DNA of 64,000 bases. Origin: Mesorhizobium terrae. Its GTDB lineage: Bacteria > Pseudomonadota > Alphaproteobacteria > Rhizobiales > Rhizobiaceae. Shown in pieces: positions 55,982 to 64,000 of this stretch. Under the pieces are notes generated by a model. It was given only the letters and a program-made list of their open reading frames with translations, was not told the DNA's origin and did no database searches. Position numbers and translations under genes: made by a program. The stretch's first letter is position 1; each line of letters starts with the position of its first letter. The stretch covers positions 4,757,501 through 4,821,500 of the forward strand of contig NZ_CP044218.1 of the NCBI RefSeq assembly GCF_008727715.1. The letters run 5' to 3'.

Positions 55982-56056
55982 TCGTTCTGTTCTCTCCAAA
56001 GCACGAACTTTAACGTCACTTCTTGCGGTTCGCTCGCCAGTTTCGTTCCGAAACGG

Positions 56057-56854
56057 TCAGCTACCCTCGTCCGGTATGTTGAGGACATGGCCGCAAGCCT
56101 TGCAATGCACGGCGTCCGGCTCGTGGCGCTGGAGCCCGCATTGCGGGCAAGGAAAGAGGACCTTGGTCGGGCGAAAGATCGCCTGGGCGAGACGCACGAA
56201 CAGCGAAATGCCGATGATCATGGTGACGATCGAGGTGAGTTTGCCGGCAACGCCCGGCAAGACGATGTCGCCGAAGCCGGTGGTCGTGACGGTTGCCACG
56301 GTGAAATAGAGCGCATCGACATAGCCAACGAGCCCAGAAGCCTGCCGGAAGAAGAAGGTGTAGACGAAGCCCGTTACCACGAACAGGAATGTCAGGAGAT
56401 TGACCACAGCGTGGGTGGTGTCGCGCCAGGCCAGAAACCGACCTCCGCCGAGATGCCGCCACAGAACCCCGCTTCGCGACAGCGACCACAGGCGCAGGAT
56501 GCGCAGGAAGCTCAGATTGGCCAGTGCCGTCGGAAACAGCAGCGTCAGCAGGATGAACAGATCGACCCAGGATGTCGGTTGCCGCATGAGCCGAACCATG
56601 TCGGTGGATGCAAGCAGGCGCGCAAGCAGGTCGGCGGCGACGAGGATCGCCACCGCATAGTCCAGCCACAGGAAGGAAGCCGTACCCTGCAGCAAGGGCG
56701 TGGCGATGAAGAAGGCGATGATGACGATGTCGACAAGCACCACCGCCGCCTGAAAACGAACGGCCTCGGGTGTGCGCCCGTGATAGAGCCGGCGCAAGCG
56801 ATCACGCAATGTCGCCAGGGAGGTACCGCTCTCGGGCTTCGCTTCAGACGCCAT
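56057..56854 (-). CDS. voltage-gated-type K+ channel with zinc ribbon
   Basis: A 265-residue inner-membrane protein with about six membrane segments. The fourth has regularly placed Arg (R118, R121, R127 around FLRILRLWSLSR), like a voltage sensor. The pore loop carries the selectivity motif TTTGFGD at 190-196, with GFG in place of the usual GYG. After the last helix, residues 236-254 hold C-x2-C and C-x2-C (PCPQCG and HCKACG), a probable zinc ribbon on the cytoplasmic side. The build is that of a tetrameric ion channel; whether it is K+-selective and gated by metal or redox through the ribbon is inference. It follows dnaE by 61 bases. Confidence 0.82.
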   Translation of the reverse strand: MASEAKPESGTSLATLRDRLRRLYHGRTPEAVRFQAAVVLVDIVIIAFFIATPLLQGTASFLWLDYAVAILVAADLLARLLASTDMVRLMRQPTSWVDLFILLTLLFPTALANLSFLRILRLWSLSRSGVLWRHLGGGRFLAWRDTTHAVVNLLTFLFVVTGFVYTFFFRQASGLVGYVDALYFTVATVTTTGFGDIVLPGVAGKLTSIVTMIIGISLFVRLAQAIFRPTKVLFPCPQCGLQRHEPDAVHCKACGHVLNIPDEGS

Positions 56855-56915
56855 GCCTATCGGGTAGCGTCAGCCATGCCGCTCGTCCAGCGTTTTCAGG
56901 ACGAGTTCCGATTGC

Positions 56916-59900
56916 CTAAACCAGCTCGACTTCGATCACTCCGGGCACTGCCCGCATCGCCGACGCCACTTGCGGCGAGATGCGGTAGCGATTGGGAAGC
57001 TCGATCTCGACCTCCCCCTGCCCGCCGTCCTTGATCAGCACGAAGGACACCTGCCCCTCGCCCTTCACGCCAAGCTGCCCAGCAAGTGCATTGAGCGGGG
57101 CGGCATCCCTCACGAAGATGCGCAGGGCTTTCTGGATGCGGCTTGCCTCATCCTCCAGCGACTGCACTGTCTGGATGCGAAGATTGACCCCTTCCGGCCT
57201 GTCCTCCGCCGCGACGGTGATGACGACCGATTTGCCGGCTTCCAGCATGTCGCGATATTGCGCCAGCGTCTCCGAAAACATCACCGCTTCATATTGGCCA
57301 GTCATGTCCGAGAAGTTCACGATACCCATCTTGTTGCCAGTTCGCGTCTTGCGTTCCTGCTTGGCGGTCACTGTACCGGCAAGGCGTCCGGCCGAGGCGC
57401 CACGTTTCACCGCCGCGGAAAACTCCGCCCAGTTCTGCACGCGCATCTTCTGCAGCGCGACCTTGTATTCATCGAGCGGGTGCGCGGAGAGATAAAACCC
57501 GACCACCTGGAATTCGCGGTACAAGCGGTCGGCAGCCAGCCACGGTTCGCTCAACGGCAGGTTGAGCGCTTGCGACTGCGCTCCCAGCGAAGCGCCGAAA
57601 ATGTCGGCCTGGCCGGAAGTGGCATTCTGCTGCGCCAGCGCCGCCAGCCCCATCATCCGCTCGACACCGCCCATCATCTGCGCGCGGTCGTGCCCGAAAC
57701 AATCAAGCGCGCCAGCCATGATCAGGCTTTCGAAGACACGCTTGCCAACGACTTTCGGGTCGATCCGCTCGCAGAAATCTGCCAGGCTCTTGAACGGACC
57801 GTCCCCACGCCTTTCGACAATGTGTTCGACGGCTGCGTCGCCGACGCCCTTCAGCGCCGCCATGGAATAGAAGATCTTGTTCTCGCCAACTTCGAAATCG
57901 CGGAAGCTGGTCATCACCGAGGGCGCGACGACCTCGATACCGAGCCGCATCGCATCCTGGCGGAAATCCGCCAGCTTGTCGGTGTTCGACATATCGAGCG
58001 TCATCGACGCGGCCAGGAACTCCACCGGATAATGCGCCTTCAGATAGGCGGTTTGATAAGAGACGATGGCGTAGGCGGCGGCGTGCGACTTGTTGAAGCC
58101 GTAGTCGGCGAACTTCGCCAGAAGGTCGAAGATGAAATCGGCCTGCGGCTTGGCGACGCCACGTTCCACGGCGCCGGACACGAAGATGCCGCGCTGCTGG
58201 TCCATTTCGGCGCGGATCTTCTTGCCCATGGCGCGGCGCAACAAGTCGGCCTGACCGAGCGTGTAGCCCGCAAGCTCTTGCGCGATCTGCATCACCTGTT
58301 CCTGGTAGACGATAACGCCCTGCGTCTCCTTCACCAGATGGTCGATCTTGGGATGGATCGAGGCGATTTCCTCTTCGCCATGTTTTCTGGCGTTGTAAGT
58401 CGGGATGTTCTCCATCGGCCCCGGCCGATAGAGGGCGACCAGTGCGATGATGTCCTCGATGCGGTCGGGACGCATGCCGATGAGCGCCTTGCGCATGCCG
58501 GCACTTTCAACCTGGAACACGCCGACAACCTCGCCGCGCGACAGCATGGCGTAGGTCTGCGGGTCGTCCAGCGGAATAGTGGCAAGGTCGATGTCGATGC
58601 CGCGGCGACGGATGAGCTTTACCGCCTTCTCCAGCACGGTCAGCGTTTTCAGGCCGAGGAAGTCGAACTTCACCAGCCCGGCATCCTCCACCTTCTTCAT
58701 GTTGAACTGCGTGACCGGCATATCCGAGCGCGGATCGCGATACATCGGCACCAGTTCCGACAAGGGTCGGTCACCGATGACGATGCCGGCGGCGTGCGTC
58801 GAGGCATGGCGATAGAGGCCTTCCAGCTTCTGCGCCATGTCGAGCAGCGTCTGGACGATCGGCTCCTTTTCCGCCTCCTCGGCAAAGCGCGGCTCGTTGG
58901 CGATTGCTTCGGCGAGCTTGACAGGATTGGCAGGGTTCTGCGGCACCATCTTGCAGAGCCGATCGACCTGGCCGTAGGGCATCTGCAGAACGCGACCGAC
59001 GTCGCGCAAAACGGCACGCGCCTGCAGCGTACCGAAGGTGATGATCTGTCCGACCTGGTCGCGGCCGTATTTGGCCTGTACGTAGCGGATCACCTCTTCG
59101 CGGCGATCCTGGCAGAAGTCGATGTCGAAGTCGGGCATCGAGACGCGGTCGGGATTAAGGAAGCGCTCGAACAGCAGCGAGAAGCGCAGCGGATCGACAT
59201 CGGTGATGAGAAGCGCGTAGGCAACCAGCGAACCCGCACCCGAGCCACGGCCCGGGCCGACAGGAATGTCATGTTGCTTGGCCCATTTGATGAAGTCCGA
59301 CACGATCAGGAAATAGCCGGGGAACTTCATGCGCTGGATGATGCCGATCTCGAACTCCAGCCTTTCGCGATACTGTTCCTCGGTGAAACCCGAGTGGAGG
59401 CCGCGAGTGGCGAAGCGCACGTTCAGTCCTTCGCGGGCCTGGCGCGCAAGTTCTTCCGCTTCAGCGCTCTCGGCCGCCTCGGCATCGGAAACGTCGGCAC
59501 CGGTAAAGCGCGGCAGGATCGGCTTGCGGTTCTTCGGGTAGTAGGAACAACGCCGGGCGATCTCGATCGTGTTGTCCACCGCTTCCGGCAAATCCTCGAA
59601 CAGGCGCGCCATTTCGGCCTGGCTCTTGAGGTGATTGTCCGGCGTCAGGCGTCGGCGTTCATCGGCGGCAACGACCGAGCCCTCGGCAATCGCGATGAGC
59701 GCGTCATGTGCCTCGAAATCCTCGCGTGAGGAGAAGAAGGCTTCATTGGTGGCGACAAGCGGGAGCTCGTGGCGGTAGGCCAATTCGATCGTGGCTTGTT
59801 CGACCTCGCGATCGTAGTTGGTCACCCGTTCCAGCTCGACATAGAGGCGGTTGCCGAACAATGTTTTCAGGGCAAGCAGACGTGTCTCGGCCAGATCGTT

Positions 59901-60440
59901 GCGATCGTCAAACAGTGCGGTGCCAATCGGCCCACGAGGGCCGCCTGTCAGACAAATGACATCGCCGGCGCAGTCGCCAACCATATCGGTTGAGACATGC
60001 ACCGGCTCACCGGCGGGCGTTTCCAGATAGGCGCGGCTTATGAGGCGAACGAGATTGGCATAGCCTGCCTCGCTGGCCGCCAGGAAAACGACCGGCCTCA
60101 GGTCCGGCCCCTGCCTGCGCCGATCCCGCTGGCCGTCATTGGTTTCGCCGACGAACGCCAGATCGACCTGACAACCGATGATCGGCTGGATACCGTCCTT
60201 CACGGCCTTCTGCGCGAATTCGAGCGCACCGAACAGATTGTTGGTGTCGCTGATCGCAACGGCCGGTGCCTGGTCCTTGACCGCGTGGCCGACAATCGCG
60301 CCAAGCTGCAAGGCCCCTTCCAACAGCGAATAGGCGGAATGCACGCGCAAATGCACGAAGGGGCGCGCCGGCGCTTCTCCCTTCCTTGCGATCATCGCCT
60401 CGCGTTTGAGAGGATCTCGCGTCCTGACGTCGTTAGTCAC
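56916..60440 (-). CDS. dnaE: DNA polymerase III alpha subunit
   Basis: Main replicative DNA polymerase, 1174 residues, the usual DnaE1 length. The N-terminal PHP domain starts FVHLRVHSAYSLLEGAL. The polymerase catalytic Asps are in PDFDIDFCQDRR, GRGSGAGSLVAY is the fingers/nucleotide region, and an OB fold lies near the C-terminus (RLAGTVTAKQERKTRTGNKM). C-terminal residues mediate beta-clamp and tau contacts. It stands alone, with the channel gene close behind; no LexA box is seen upstream. It is essential. Confidence 0.98.
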   Translation of the reverse strand: MTNDVRTRDPLKREAMIARKGEAPARPFVHLRVHSAYSLLEGALQLGAIVGHAVKDQAPAVAISDTNNLFGALEFAQKAVKDGIQPIIGCQVDLAFVGETNDGQRDRRRQGPDLRPVVFLAASEAGYANLVRLISRAYLETPAGEPVHVSTDMVGDCAGDVICLTGGPRGPIGTALFDDRNDLAETRLLALKTLFGNRLYVELERVTNYDREVEQATIELAYRHELPLVATNEAFFSSREDFEAHDALIAIAEGSVVAADERRRLTPDNHLKSQAEMARLFEDLPEAVDNTIEIARRCSYYPKNRKPILPRFTGADVSDAEAAESAEAEELARQAREGLNVRFATRGLHSGFTEEQYRERLEFEIGIIQRMKFPGYFLIVSDFIKWAKQHDIPVGPGRGSGAGSLVAYALLITDVDPLRFSLLFERFLNPDRVSMPDFDIDFCQDRREEVIRYVQAKYGRDQVGQIITFGTLQARAVLRDVGRVLQMPYGQVDRLCKMVPQNPANPVKLAEAIANEPRFAEEAEKEPIVQTLLDMAQKLEGLYRHASTHAAGIVIGDRPLSELVPMYRDPRSDMPVTQFNMKKVEDAGLVKFDFLGLKTLTVLEKAVKLIRRRGIDIDLATIPLDDPQTYAMLSRGEVVGVFQVESAGMRKALIGMRPDRIEDIIALVALYRPGPMENIPTYNARKHGEEEIASIHPKIDHLVKETQGVIVYQEQVMQIAQELAGYTLGQADLLRRAMGKKIRAEMDQQRGIFVSGAVERGVAKPQADFIFDLLAKFADYGFNKSHAAAYAIVSYQTAYLKAHYPVEFLAASMTLDMSNTDKLADFRQDAMRLGIEVVAPSVMTSFRDFEVGENKIFYSMAALKGVGDAAVEHIVERRGDGPFKSLADFCERIDPKVVGKRVFESLIMAGALDCFGHDRAQMMGGVERMMGLAALAQQNATSGQADIFGASLGAQSQALNLPLSEPWLAADRLYREFQVVGFYLSAHPLDEYKVALQKMRVQNWAEFSAAVKRGASAGRLAGTVTAKQERKTRTGNKMGIVNFSDMTGQYEAVMFSETLAQYRDMLEAGKSVVITVAAEDRPEGVNLRIQTVQSLEDEASRIQKALRIFVRDAAPLNALAGQLGVKGEGQVSFVLIKDGGQGEVEIELPNRYRISPQVASAMRAVPGVIEVELV

Positions 60441-60666
60441 GGCTATTTCCGATCTGGTGAACGAATCTCGATCCGGCTGCCATCAATCTAGTCAGCCACA
60501 CCGCTGCCTGCCAGCTTCGTCGTCACCGCGCGCTCTTCGATCACAAGAAACAGCTCCCGCGCCGCGCACAACTGTCCGCTTCAACCTGTGTGAAGCGCTT
60601 CATAGCACCTGTACCGCGAAGCCGGCACGATAGTCCTGCGAGAATACCTTCACGGAGGATATCATC

Positions 60667-60894
60667 ATGAGCAATCGTTTCGTCGTCGATCTGTCGGGCG
60701 TCAAGCTCGCCAAGGGTATGGAAGAGAAACTGGCCAGGAATATCCAGCAGGCGGTCCTCACCGGGCTGGCCGAAACACATACTCAACCTGAAATGGTGCT
60801 GCGCTTTCCAAAGGAATGGCTGGGGCTGATCCTGCATCTGGACCAGCGCCAGCTTCCCGCTATCGAAAAGGAAATCGGCGGTCTGATGCGCTGA
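60667..60894 (+). CDS. small hypothetical protein
   Basis: A 75-residue cytoplasmic protein of unknown family. It has an amphipathic helix with Lys/Glu/Ala (KLAKGMEEKLARNIQQAV), a central strand EMVLRFPKEWLGLILHL and another acidic helix. There is no signal peptide and no Cys. GGAGG lies before the ATG at a usable distance, supporting real translation. The next gene, a Cys-rich protein, starts four bases after its stop, so the two form a small operon divergent from dnaE. No function can be assigned. Confidence 0.7.
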   Translation: MSNRFVVDLSGVKLAKGMEEKLARNIQQAVLTGLAETHTQPEMVLRFPKEWLGLILHLDQRQLPAIEKEIGGLMR

Positions 60895-60898
60895 TGCC

Positions 60899-61351
60899 AT
60901 GCCCATTCCAGCGCAGCCTTCCGGTCAACGCCAAACGAGACCGCCGCGCTCGGACGACGGTCAAAGATCGTGCCCGAGCGCGCCTGCCGAACCGGGCGCG
61001 CTTCTGATCGGCATCGTCGGAGACGACGGCATCGTGCAGCCTGTCCCGACACGCCTGGAAATCGACGCTGATTTCATAACGCTGGCAGGCAAAACCGGTG
61101 CCCCGGAAGCGCGCTTTCGGTTTGCTGGAAAGTGCGTGGAAGGAAAATGCCGGCAATGGACGGGCAATTCCTGCGGCGTCATCGAACGGGTGCTTGCGGG
61201 CATGGCCGACCAGAAGATCGATCCGGCCGCCAACTTGCCGCGCTGCGCCATCCGCGGCAGTTGCCGCTGGTATTCACAACGCGGCGGCGAGGCCTGCCGG
61301 GCCTGCATCTATGTCGTCACCGACCAGCGCGTCGAGGAAGTCTCGGCCTAA
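60899..61351 (+). CDS. cysteine-rich hypothetical protein
   Basis: A 150-residue protein that I do not recognise. The first ~30 residues are polar and Pro-rich with no signal peptide. The C-terminal half carries seven Cys in a regular layout: C79-x4-C84-x7-C92-x23-C116-x5-C122-x10-C133-x2-C136, with short aromatic and basic segments such as CRWYSQ and CIYVVTD between. This could bind zinc or an iron-sulphur cluster. A further Cys is at 25. It starts four bases after the 75-residue protein's stop and is followed by a bidirectional hairpin. The start could also be later, since the N-terminal 30 residues look unstructured. Confidence 0.68.
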   Translation: MPIPAQPSGQRQTRPPRSDDGQRSCPSAPAEPGALLIGIVGDDGIVQPVPTRLEIDADFITLAGKTGAPEARFRFAGKCVEGKCRQWTGNSCGVIERVLAGMADQKIDPAANLPRCAIRGSCRWYSQRGGEACRACIYVVTDQRVEEVSA

Positions 61352-61358
61352 CGACAAA

Positions 61359-61388
61359 ATCCGGGGCGGCGAATGGCTCGCCCCGGAT
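61359..61388. terminator. bidirectional terminator
   Basis: ATCCGGGGCG pairs perfectly with CGCCCCGGAT in a ten-pair stem with a ten-base loop. It lies between the convergent Cys-rich gene and pccA, with four T on the minus-strand side. Confidence 0.7.
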
Positions 61389-61401
61389 GACTTGCCAGAC
61401 C

Positions 61402-63414
61402 TCAGGCAAACTCCATGATCACGGCATCGACCGCCAGACTGTCGCCCGGCTTGGCATTCAGTTTCGTAACCCTGAGATCGCGCTCGGCGCGCAACACATT
61501 TTCCATCTTCATCGCCTCAACCACGGCCAAGGTGTCGCCCGCCTTGACCTCCTGCCCTTCGGCGACGGCGATCGAGACCACCAAACCCGGCATCGGACAC
61601 AGCAGCAACCTGGAAGTGTCCGGCGGCAGCTTCACGGGCATTATCCGTTCCATCGCCGCCGTCTGCGGCAGCATGGCAAGCGCCGTCACCGACATGCCCT
61701 TCCAGGCGATGCGCGTGCCATTGGGCAGCGACCGCAATTGGGCCGAGACCCTGTGCTTGCCAACCGTGCCACGCCAGACCGGTTCGCCCGGCCGCCAGTC
61801 GGAAGCCACCGTGAGTGCCTTGCCGCCTTCGATCGAGAGATCGAGTTCCATCGGTATCGAGATCATGCCCTCAAGAACCGTCGCCGACAGGTAATCCTTG
61901 CCGAGCTTCACCACCCAATCACGCTTCAATGCCCCCGAATGCGGGGCAAGCCGACCGCTCAGCCGGTCCAGCCGGTCGCGGCGCAGCAATTCCACCGAAG
62001 CGGCGATCGCCGCCAGAACGGCCCTGTCCTTCGCATCCGGCGCGATCGGCGCGAATCCGTCCGGATATTCCTCGGCGATGAAACCCGTCGAAAGCCGTCC
62101 CTCGCGCCAGCGCGGATGCTGCATCAAGGCCGACAGGAAGGGGATGTTGTGCTCGATGCCATCCACGACGAATTCGTCCAGCGCCTCCGACATGGCATCG
62201 ATCGCCTGCCCTCGCGTCGGCGCCCAGGTGCACAGCTTGGCGATCATCGGATCGTAGAACATCGAGATTTCGGAACCTTCGGTGACACCGGTGTCGTTGC
62301 GCACGACGATATCGCCGAAGCGGCCTTCCTCGGGCGGCTGGTAACGCGTCAGCCGGCCAATCGACGGCAGGAAGTTGCGATAGGGATCCTCCGCGTAAAG
62401 CCGGCTCTCGACCGCCCAACCGTCGAGCTTCACGTCGCCCTGGCCGAAAGCCAGTTCCTCGCCGGCGGCGACGCGGATCATTTGCTCTACAAGATCGATG
62501 CCGGTGATGAGCTCGGTCACCGGATGCTCGACCTGCAATCGCGTATTCATTTCAAGGAAGTAGAAGTTTTTGTCCTTGTCGACGATGAACTCGACGGTGC
62601 CGGCGCTCTGGTAGTCGACCGCTTTCGCCAACGCCACCGCCTGTTCGCCCATGGCCTTTCTGGTCTTCTCGTCAAGGAAGGGCGACGGTGCTTCCTCGAC
62701 AACCTTCTGGTTGCGGCGCTGGATCGAACATTCGCGTTCGCCCAGATAGACGGCGTTGCCATGCGCGTCGGCAAGAACCTGGATCTCGATGTGACGCGGA
62801 TCAACAACGAACTTCTCGATGAAGACACGGTCGTCGCCAAAGGAACTTTTCGCCTCGGAACGAGCACGGTCGAAGCCGTCGCGAACTTCCGCCTGCGACC
62901 AGGCGATGCGCATGCCCTTGCCGCCGCCCCCGGCCGACGCCTTGATCATGACCGGATAGCCGATCTCGCCGGCGATCTTTTCCGCGTGGTCGGCGTTCTC
63001 GATGACGCCCAGCCAACCAGGGACGGTGCTCACCTTGGCAGCGTTGGCGAATTTCTTGGATTCGATCTTGTCGCCCATGGCCTTGATCGCCTTGGGCTTC
63101 GGACCGATGAAGGCGATCCCCTGCGCCTCAAGCGCTTCGCAGAATGACGCACGTTCGGACAGGAAACCGTAACCGGGATGAACGGCCTCGGCCCCGGATG
63201 CCTTGCAAGCCTCGATAATCCTGTCGGCGACGAGATAACTCTGGGCGGCGGGGGCCGGGCCGATATGGATCGCTTCGTCAGCCATCTCGACATGCACGGC
63301 GTCGCGATCGGCGTCCGAATAGACCGCTACCGTGGAAATGCCCATCTTGCGTGCCGTCTTGATGACGCGACAGGCGATCTCGCCACGATTGGCGATCAAT
63401 ATCTTGTTGAACAT
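61402..63414 (-). CDS. pccA: acyl-CoA carboxylase alpha subunit (propionyl-CoA type)
   Basis: Biotin-dependent carboxylase subunit of 670 residues. The biotin carboxylase domain (~1-450) has KILIANRGEIACRVI at the start, the ATP-grasp glycine loop KASAGGGGKGMR and the EMNTRLQVEHPVTE motif. The C-terminal biotin carrier domain has EAMKMEN with the biotinylated Lys. The arrangement and linker fit rhizobial propionyl-CoA carboxylase, which feeds odd-chain and branched-chain carbon into methylmalonyl-CoA; acetyl- or methylcrotonyl-CoA enzymes are alternatives. The partner beta subunit is not in this window. GGAGG lies 12 bases before the ATG. Confidence 0.92.
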   Translation of the reverse strand: MFNKILIANRGEIACRVIKTARKMGISTVAVYSDADRDAVHVEMADEAIHIGPAPAAQSYLVADRIIEACKASGAEAVHPGYGFLSERASFCEALEAQGIAFIGPKPKAIKAMGDKIESKKFANAAKVSTVPGWLGVIENADHAEKIAGEIGYPVMIKASAGGGGKGMRIAWSQAEVRDGFDRARSEAKSSFGDDRVFIEKFVVDPRHIEIQVLADAHGNAVYLGERECSIQRRNQKVVEEAPSPFLDEKTRKAMGEQAVALAKAVDYQSAGTVEFIVDKDKNFYFLEMNTRLQVEHPVTELITGIDLVEQMIRVAAGEELAFGQGDVKLDGWAVESRLYAEDPYRNFLPSIGRLTRYQPPEEGRFGDIVVRNDTGVTEGSEISMFYDPMIAKLCTWAPTRGQAIDAMSEALDEFVVDGIEHNIPFLSALMQHPRWREGRLSTGFIAEEYPDGFAPIAPDAKDRAVLAAIAASVELLRRDRLDRLSGRLAPHSGALKRDWVVKLGKDYLSATVLEGMISIPMELDLSIEGGKALTVASDWRPGEPVWRGTVGKHRVSAQLRSLPNGTRIAWKGMSVTALAMLPQTAAMERIMPVKLPPDTSRLLLCPMPGLVVSIAVAEGQEVKAGDTLAVVEAMKMENVLRAERDLRVTKLNAKPGDSLAVDAVIMEFA

Positions 63415-63585
63415 GGACGCCGCTTCCTCCGGTAAGTCCTTACCTTTTATGGACTTCCACGACCGGGCTCAAGCTACGGCATGCACCGTGCCGGCATTCG
63501 TTGGATGCAAATCGGGTTTGCCTGCCCAGCCGCGCAATCTTGCAGGCGCGAACGATGTACAGGAAAGCCGAGAAATGATCCCCGA

Positions 63586-63930
63586 TTACTCCAGCCAGTC
63601 GGTTGCAAAGGCGCCGGCGACATGCAGATCGGTACTTTCAAGCCGTCCGGGACCCAGATTGGAGAATTTGTGCGGCGTGTTTGCCGGCGCAACCAGGATT
63701 TGGCCAGCGCTGGCCTCTATCGTCTTGTCGCCGATGATGAACAGCGCCCTGCCTTGCCTGACGATAAAGACCTCCGGATAGGGGTGTTTATGCAGCTTGG
63801 GACCGCCGCCGATCCTGTCGGAAGAGTAGAACACCACCGAAACTTCCGCTCCGTATGGCCCACCCTGGAACTCCCCATGCCAAACATCCGGCTTCTCGGC
63901 CCATTGCTCGCGCTCGATCACATGTGCCAT
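63586..63930 (-). CDS. cupin-domain protein
   Basis: A 114-residue small beta-barrel protein. Cupin motif 1 contains HKHPYPEVF, providing two His and the Glu metal ligands, and motif 2 contains APANTPHKF with the third His. No signal peptide. Single-domain cupins include isomerases, dioxygenases and metal-dependent small-molecule enzymes, and this one cannot be narrowed down. AAGGGAG precedes the ATG. It sits 171 bases upstream of pccA on the same strand and may share its transcript. Confidence 0.85.
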   Translation of the reverse strand: MAHVIEREQWAEKPDVWHGEFQGGPYGAEVSVVFYSSDRIGGGPKLHKHPYPEVFIVRQGRALFIIGDKTIEASAGQILVAPANTPHKFSNLGPGRLESTDLHVAGAFATDWLE

Positions 63931-64000
63931 GCTTGCCTCACTCCCTTCTGCCGGAATCGACCTTAGTCAAAGAAGTCGCTTGCCGGAACATGATGCAAAC
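63931..64000. other. right-edge non-coding stretch
   Basis: The last 70 bases follow the cupin start and show no gene or clear promoter before the window ends. Confidence 0.4.

Noticed and set aside
56970..59729. Very long open frame (over 900 codons) on the plus strand
   Set aside because: It is wholly antisense to dnaE, whose catalytic motifs are intact. High-GC codon use produces such antisense frames. The same applies to long frames at 2080-3693, 6529-9462, 22550-23851 and 61132-63147.
60591..60602. 12-bp palindrome TGAAGCGCTTCA upstream of the small hypothetical gene
   Set aside because: Around fifteen perfect 12-bp palindromes are expected by chance in a window this size, and nothing else marks the site.

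Overview
The window is a high-GC alphaproteobacterial chromosome segment, most likely from a Rhizobiales member of the Mesorhizobium/Phyllobacteriaceae type. The signs are the gene order lptF-lptG-lptD-surA-pdxA-rsmA, a divK-pleD pair, pepA-holC, an N-terminally extended DinB, an Omp25/Omp31-type porin, a CtrA-type TTAA-N7-TTAA box and an alphaproteobacterial GTTC-N7-GTTC LexA box. This assignment comes from gene content; no database search was possible. I see no tRNA or rRNA genes, insertion sequences, phage genes or CRISPR arrays.

Layout. (1) 138-1073: a PAS-GGDEF protein with a CtrA-like box at its start. (2) 1244-11549: one long minus-strand operon of nine closely packed genes. They encode an aminotransferase, two short-chain dehydrogenases, a YtcJ-type amidohydrolase, a COG0523 metal-handling GTPase, and a branched-chain-amino-acid-type ABC importer (binding protein, LivH, a fused LivM-LivG, LivF). 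A divergent IclR regulator faces it, with a 19-bp palindrome between them, and an AraC regulator follows. This looks like a dedicated uptake and catabolism system for an unidentified amide- or amine-containing compound, and it is the main accessory module here. (3) 13874-20050: an ABC-F ATPase, an MFS transporter, a secreted protein of nine 14-residue glycine-rich repeats, a DinB-fold protein, a glutathione transferase and ndk. (4) 20191-24429: a minus-strand operon of a pteridine-reductase-like SDR, uvrC, pgsA, moaD and moaE. (5) 24826-30379: porin, glutathione transferase, small secreted protein, rlmJ, holC and pepA.

(6) 30763-38353: LPS export (lptF, lptG, lptD), a SurA-like chaperone, pdxA and rsmA. 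(7) 38377-44749 on the minus strand: fabD, fabG, acpP, fabF, mltG, yicC and gmk, covering fatty-acid synthesis, peptidoglycan trimming and nucleotide metabolism. (8) 45023-49421: an LTA-synthase-like phosphoglycerol transferase, rpmG, a structured intergenic stretch that may be a non-coding RNA, and divK-pleD. (9) 49662-56854: DUF3572 and HAD genes, a secreted acidic-tailed protein, a GNAT, SOS-linked dinB with a zinc-ribbon N-terminus, an EamA permease and a potassium-channel-like protein with a zinc ribbon. (10) 56916-63930: dnaE, two small hypothetical genes including a cysteine-rich one, the biotin-carboxylase subunit pccA, and a cupin.

Most of the window is conserved housekeeping DNA. 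The points most worth follow-up are the catabolic operon with its embedded metallochaperone, the 14-residue repeat protein, the rod-like intergenic RNA candidate, the cysteine-rich protein at 60899, and the CtrA, LexA and IclR-type sites.
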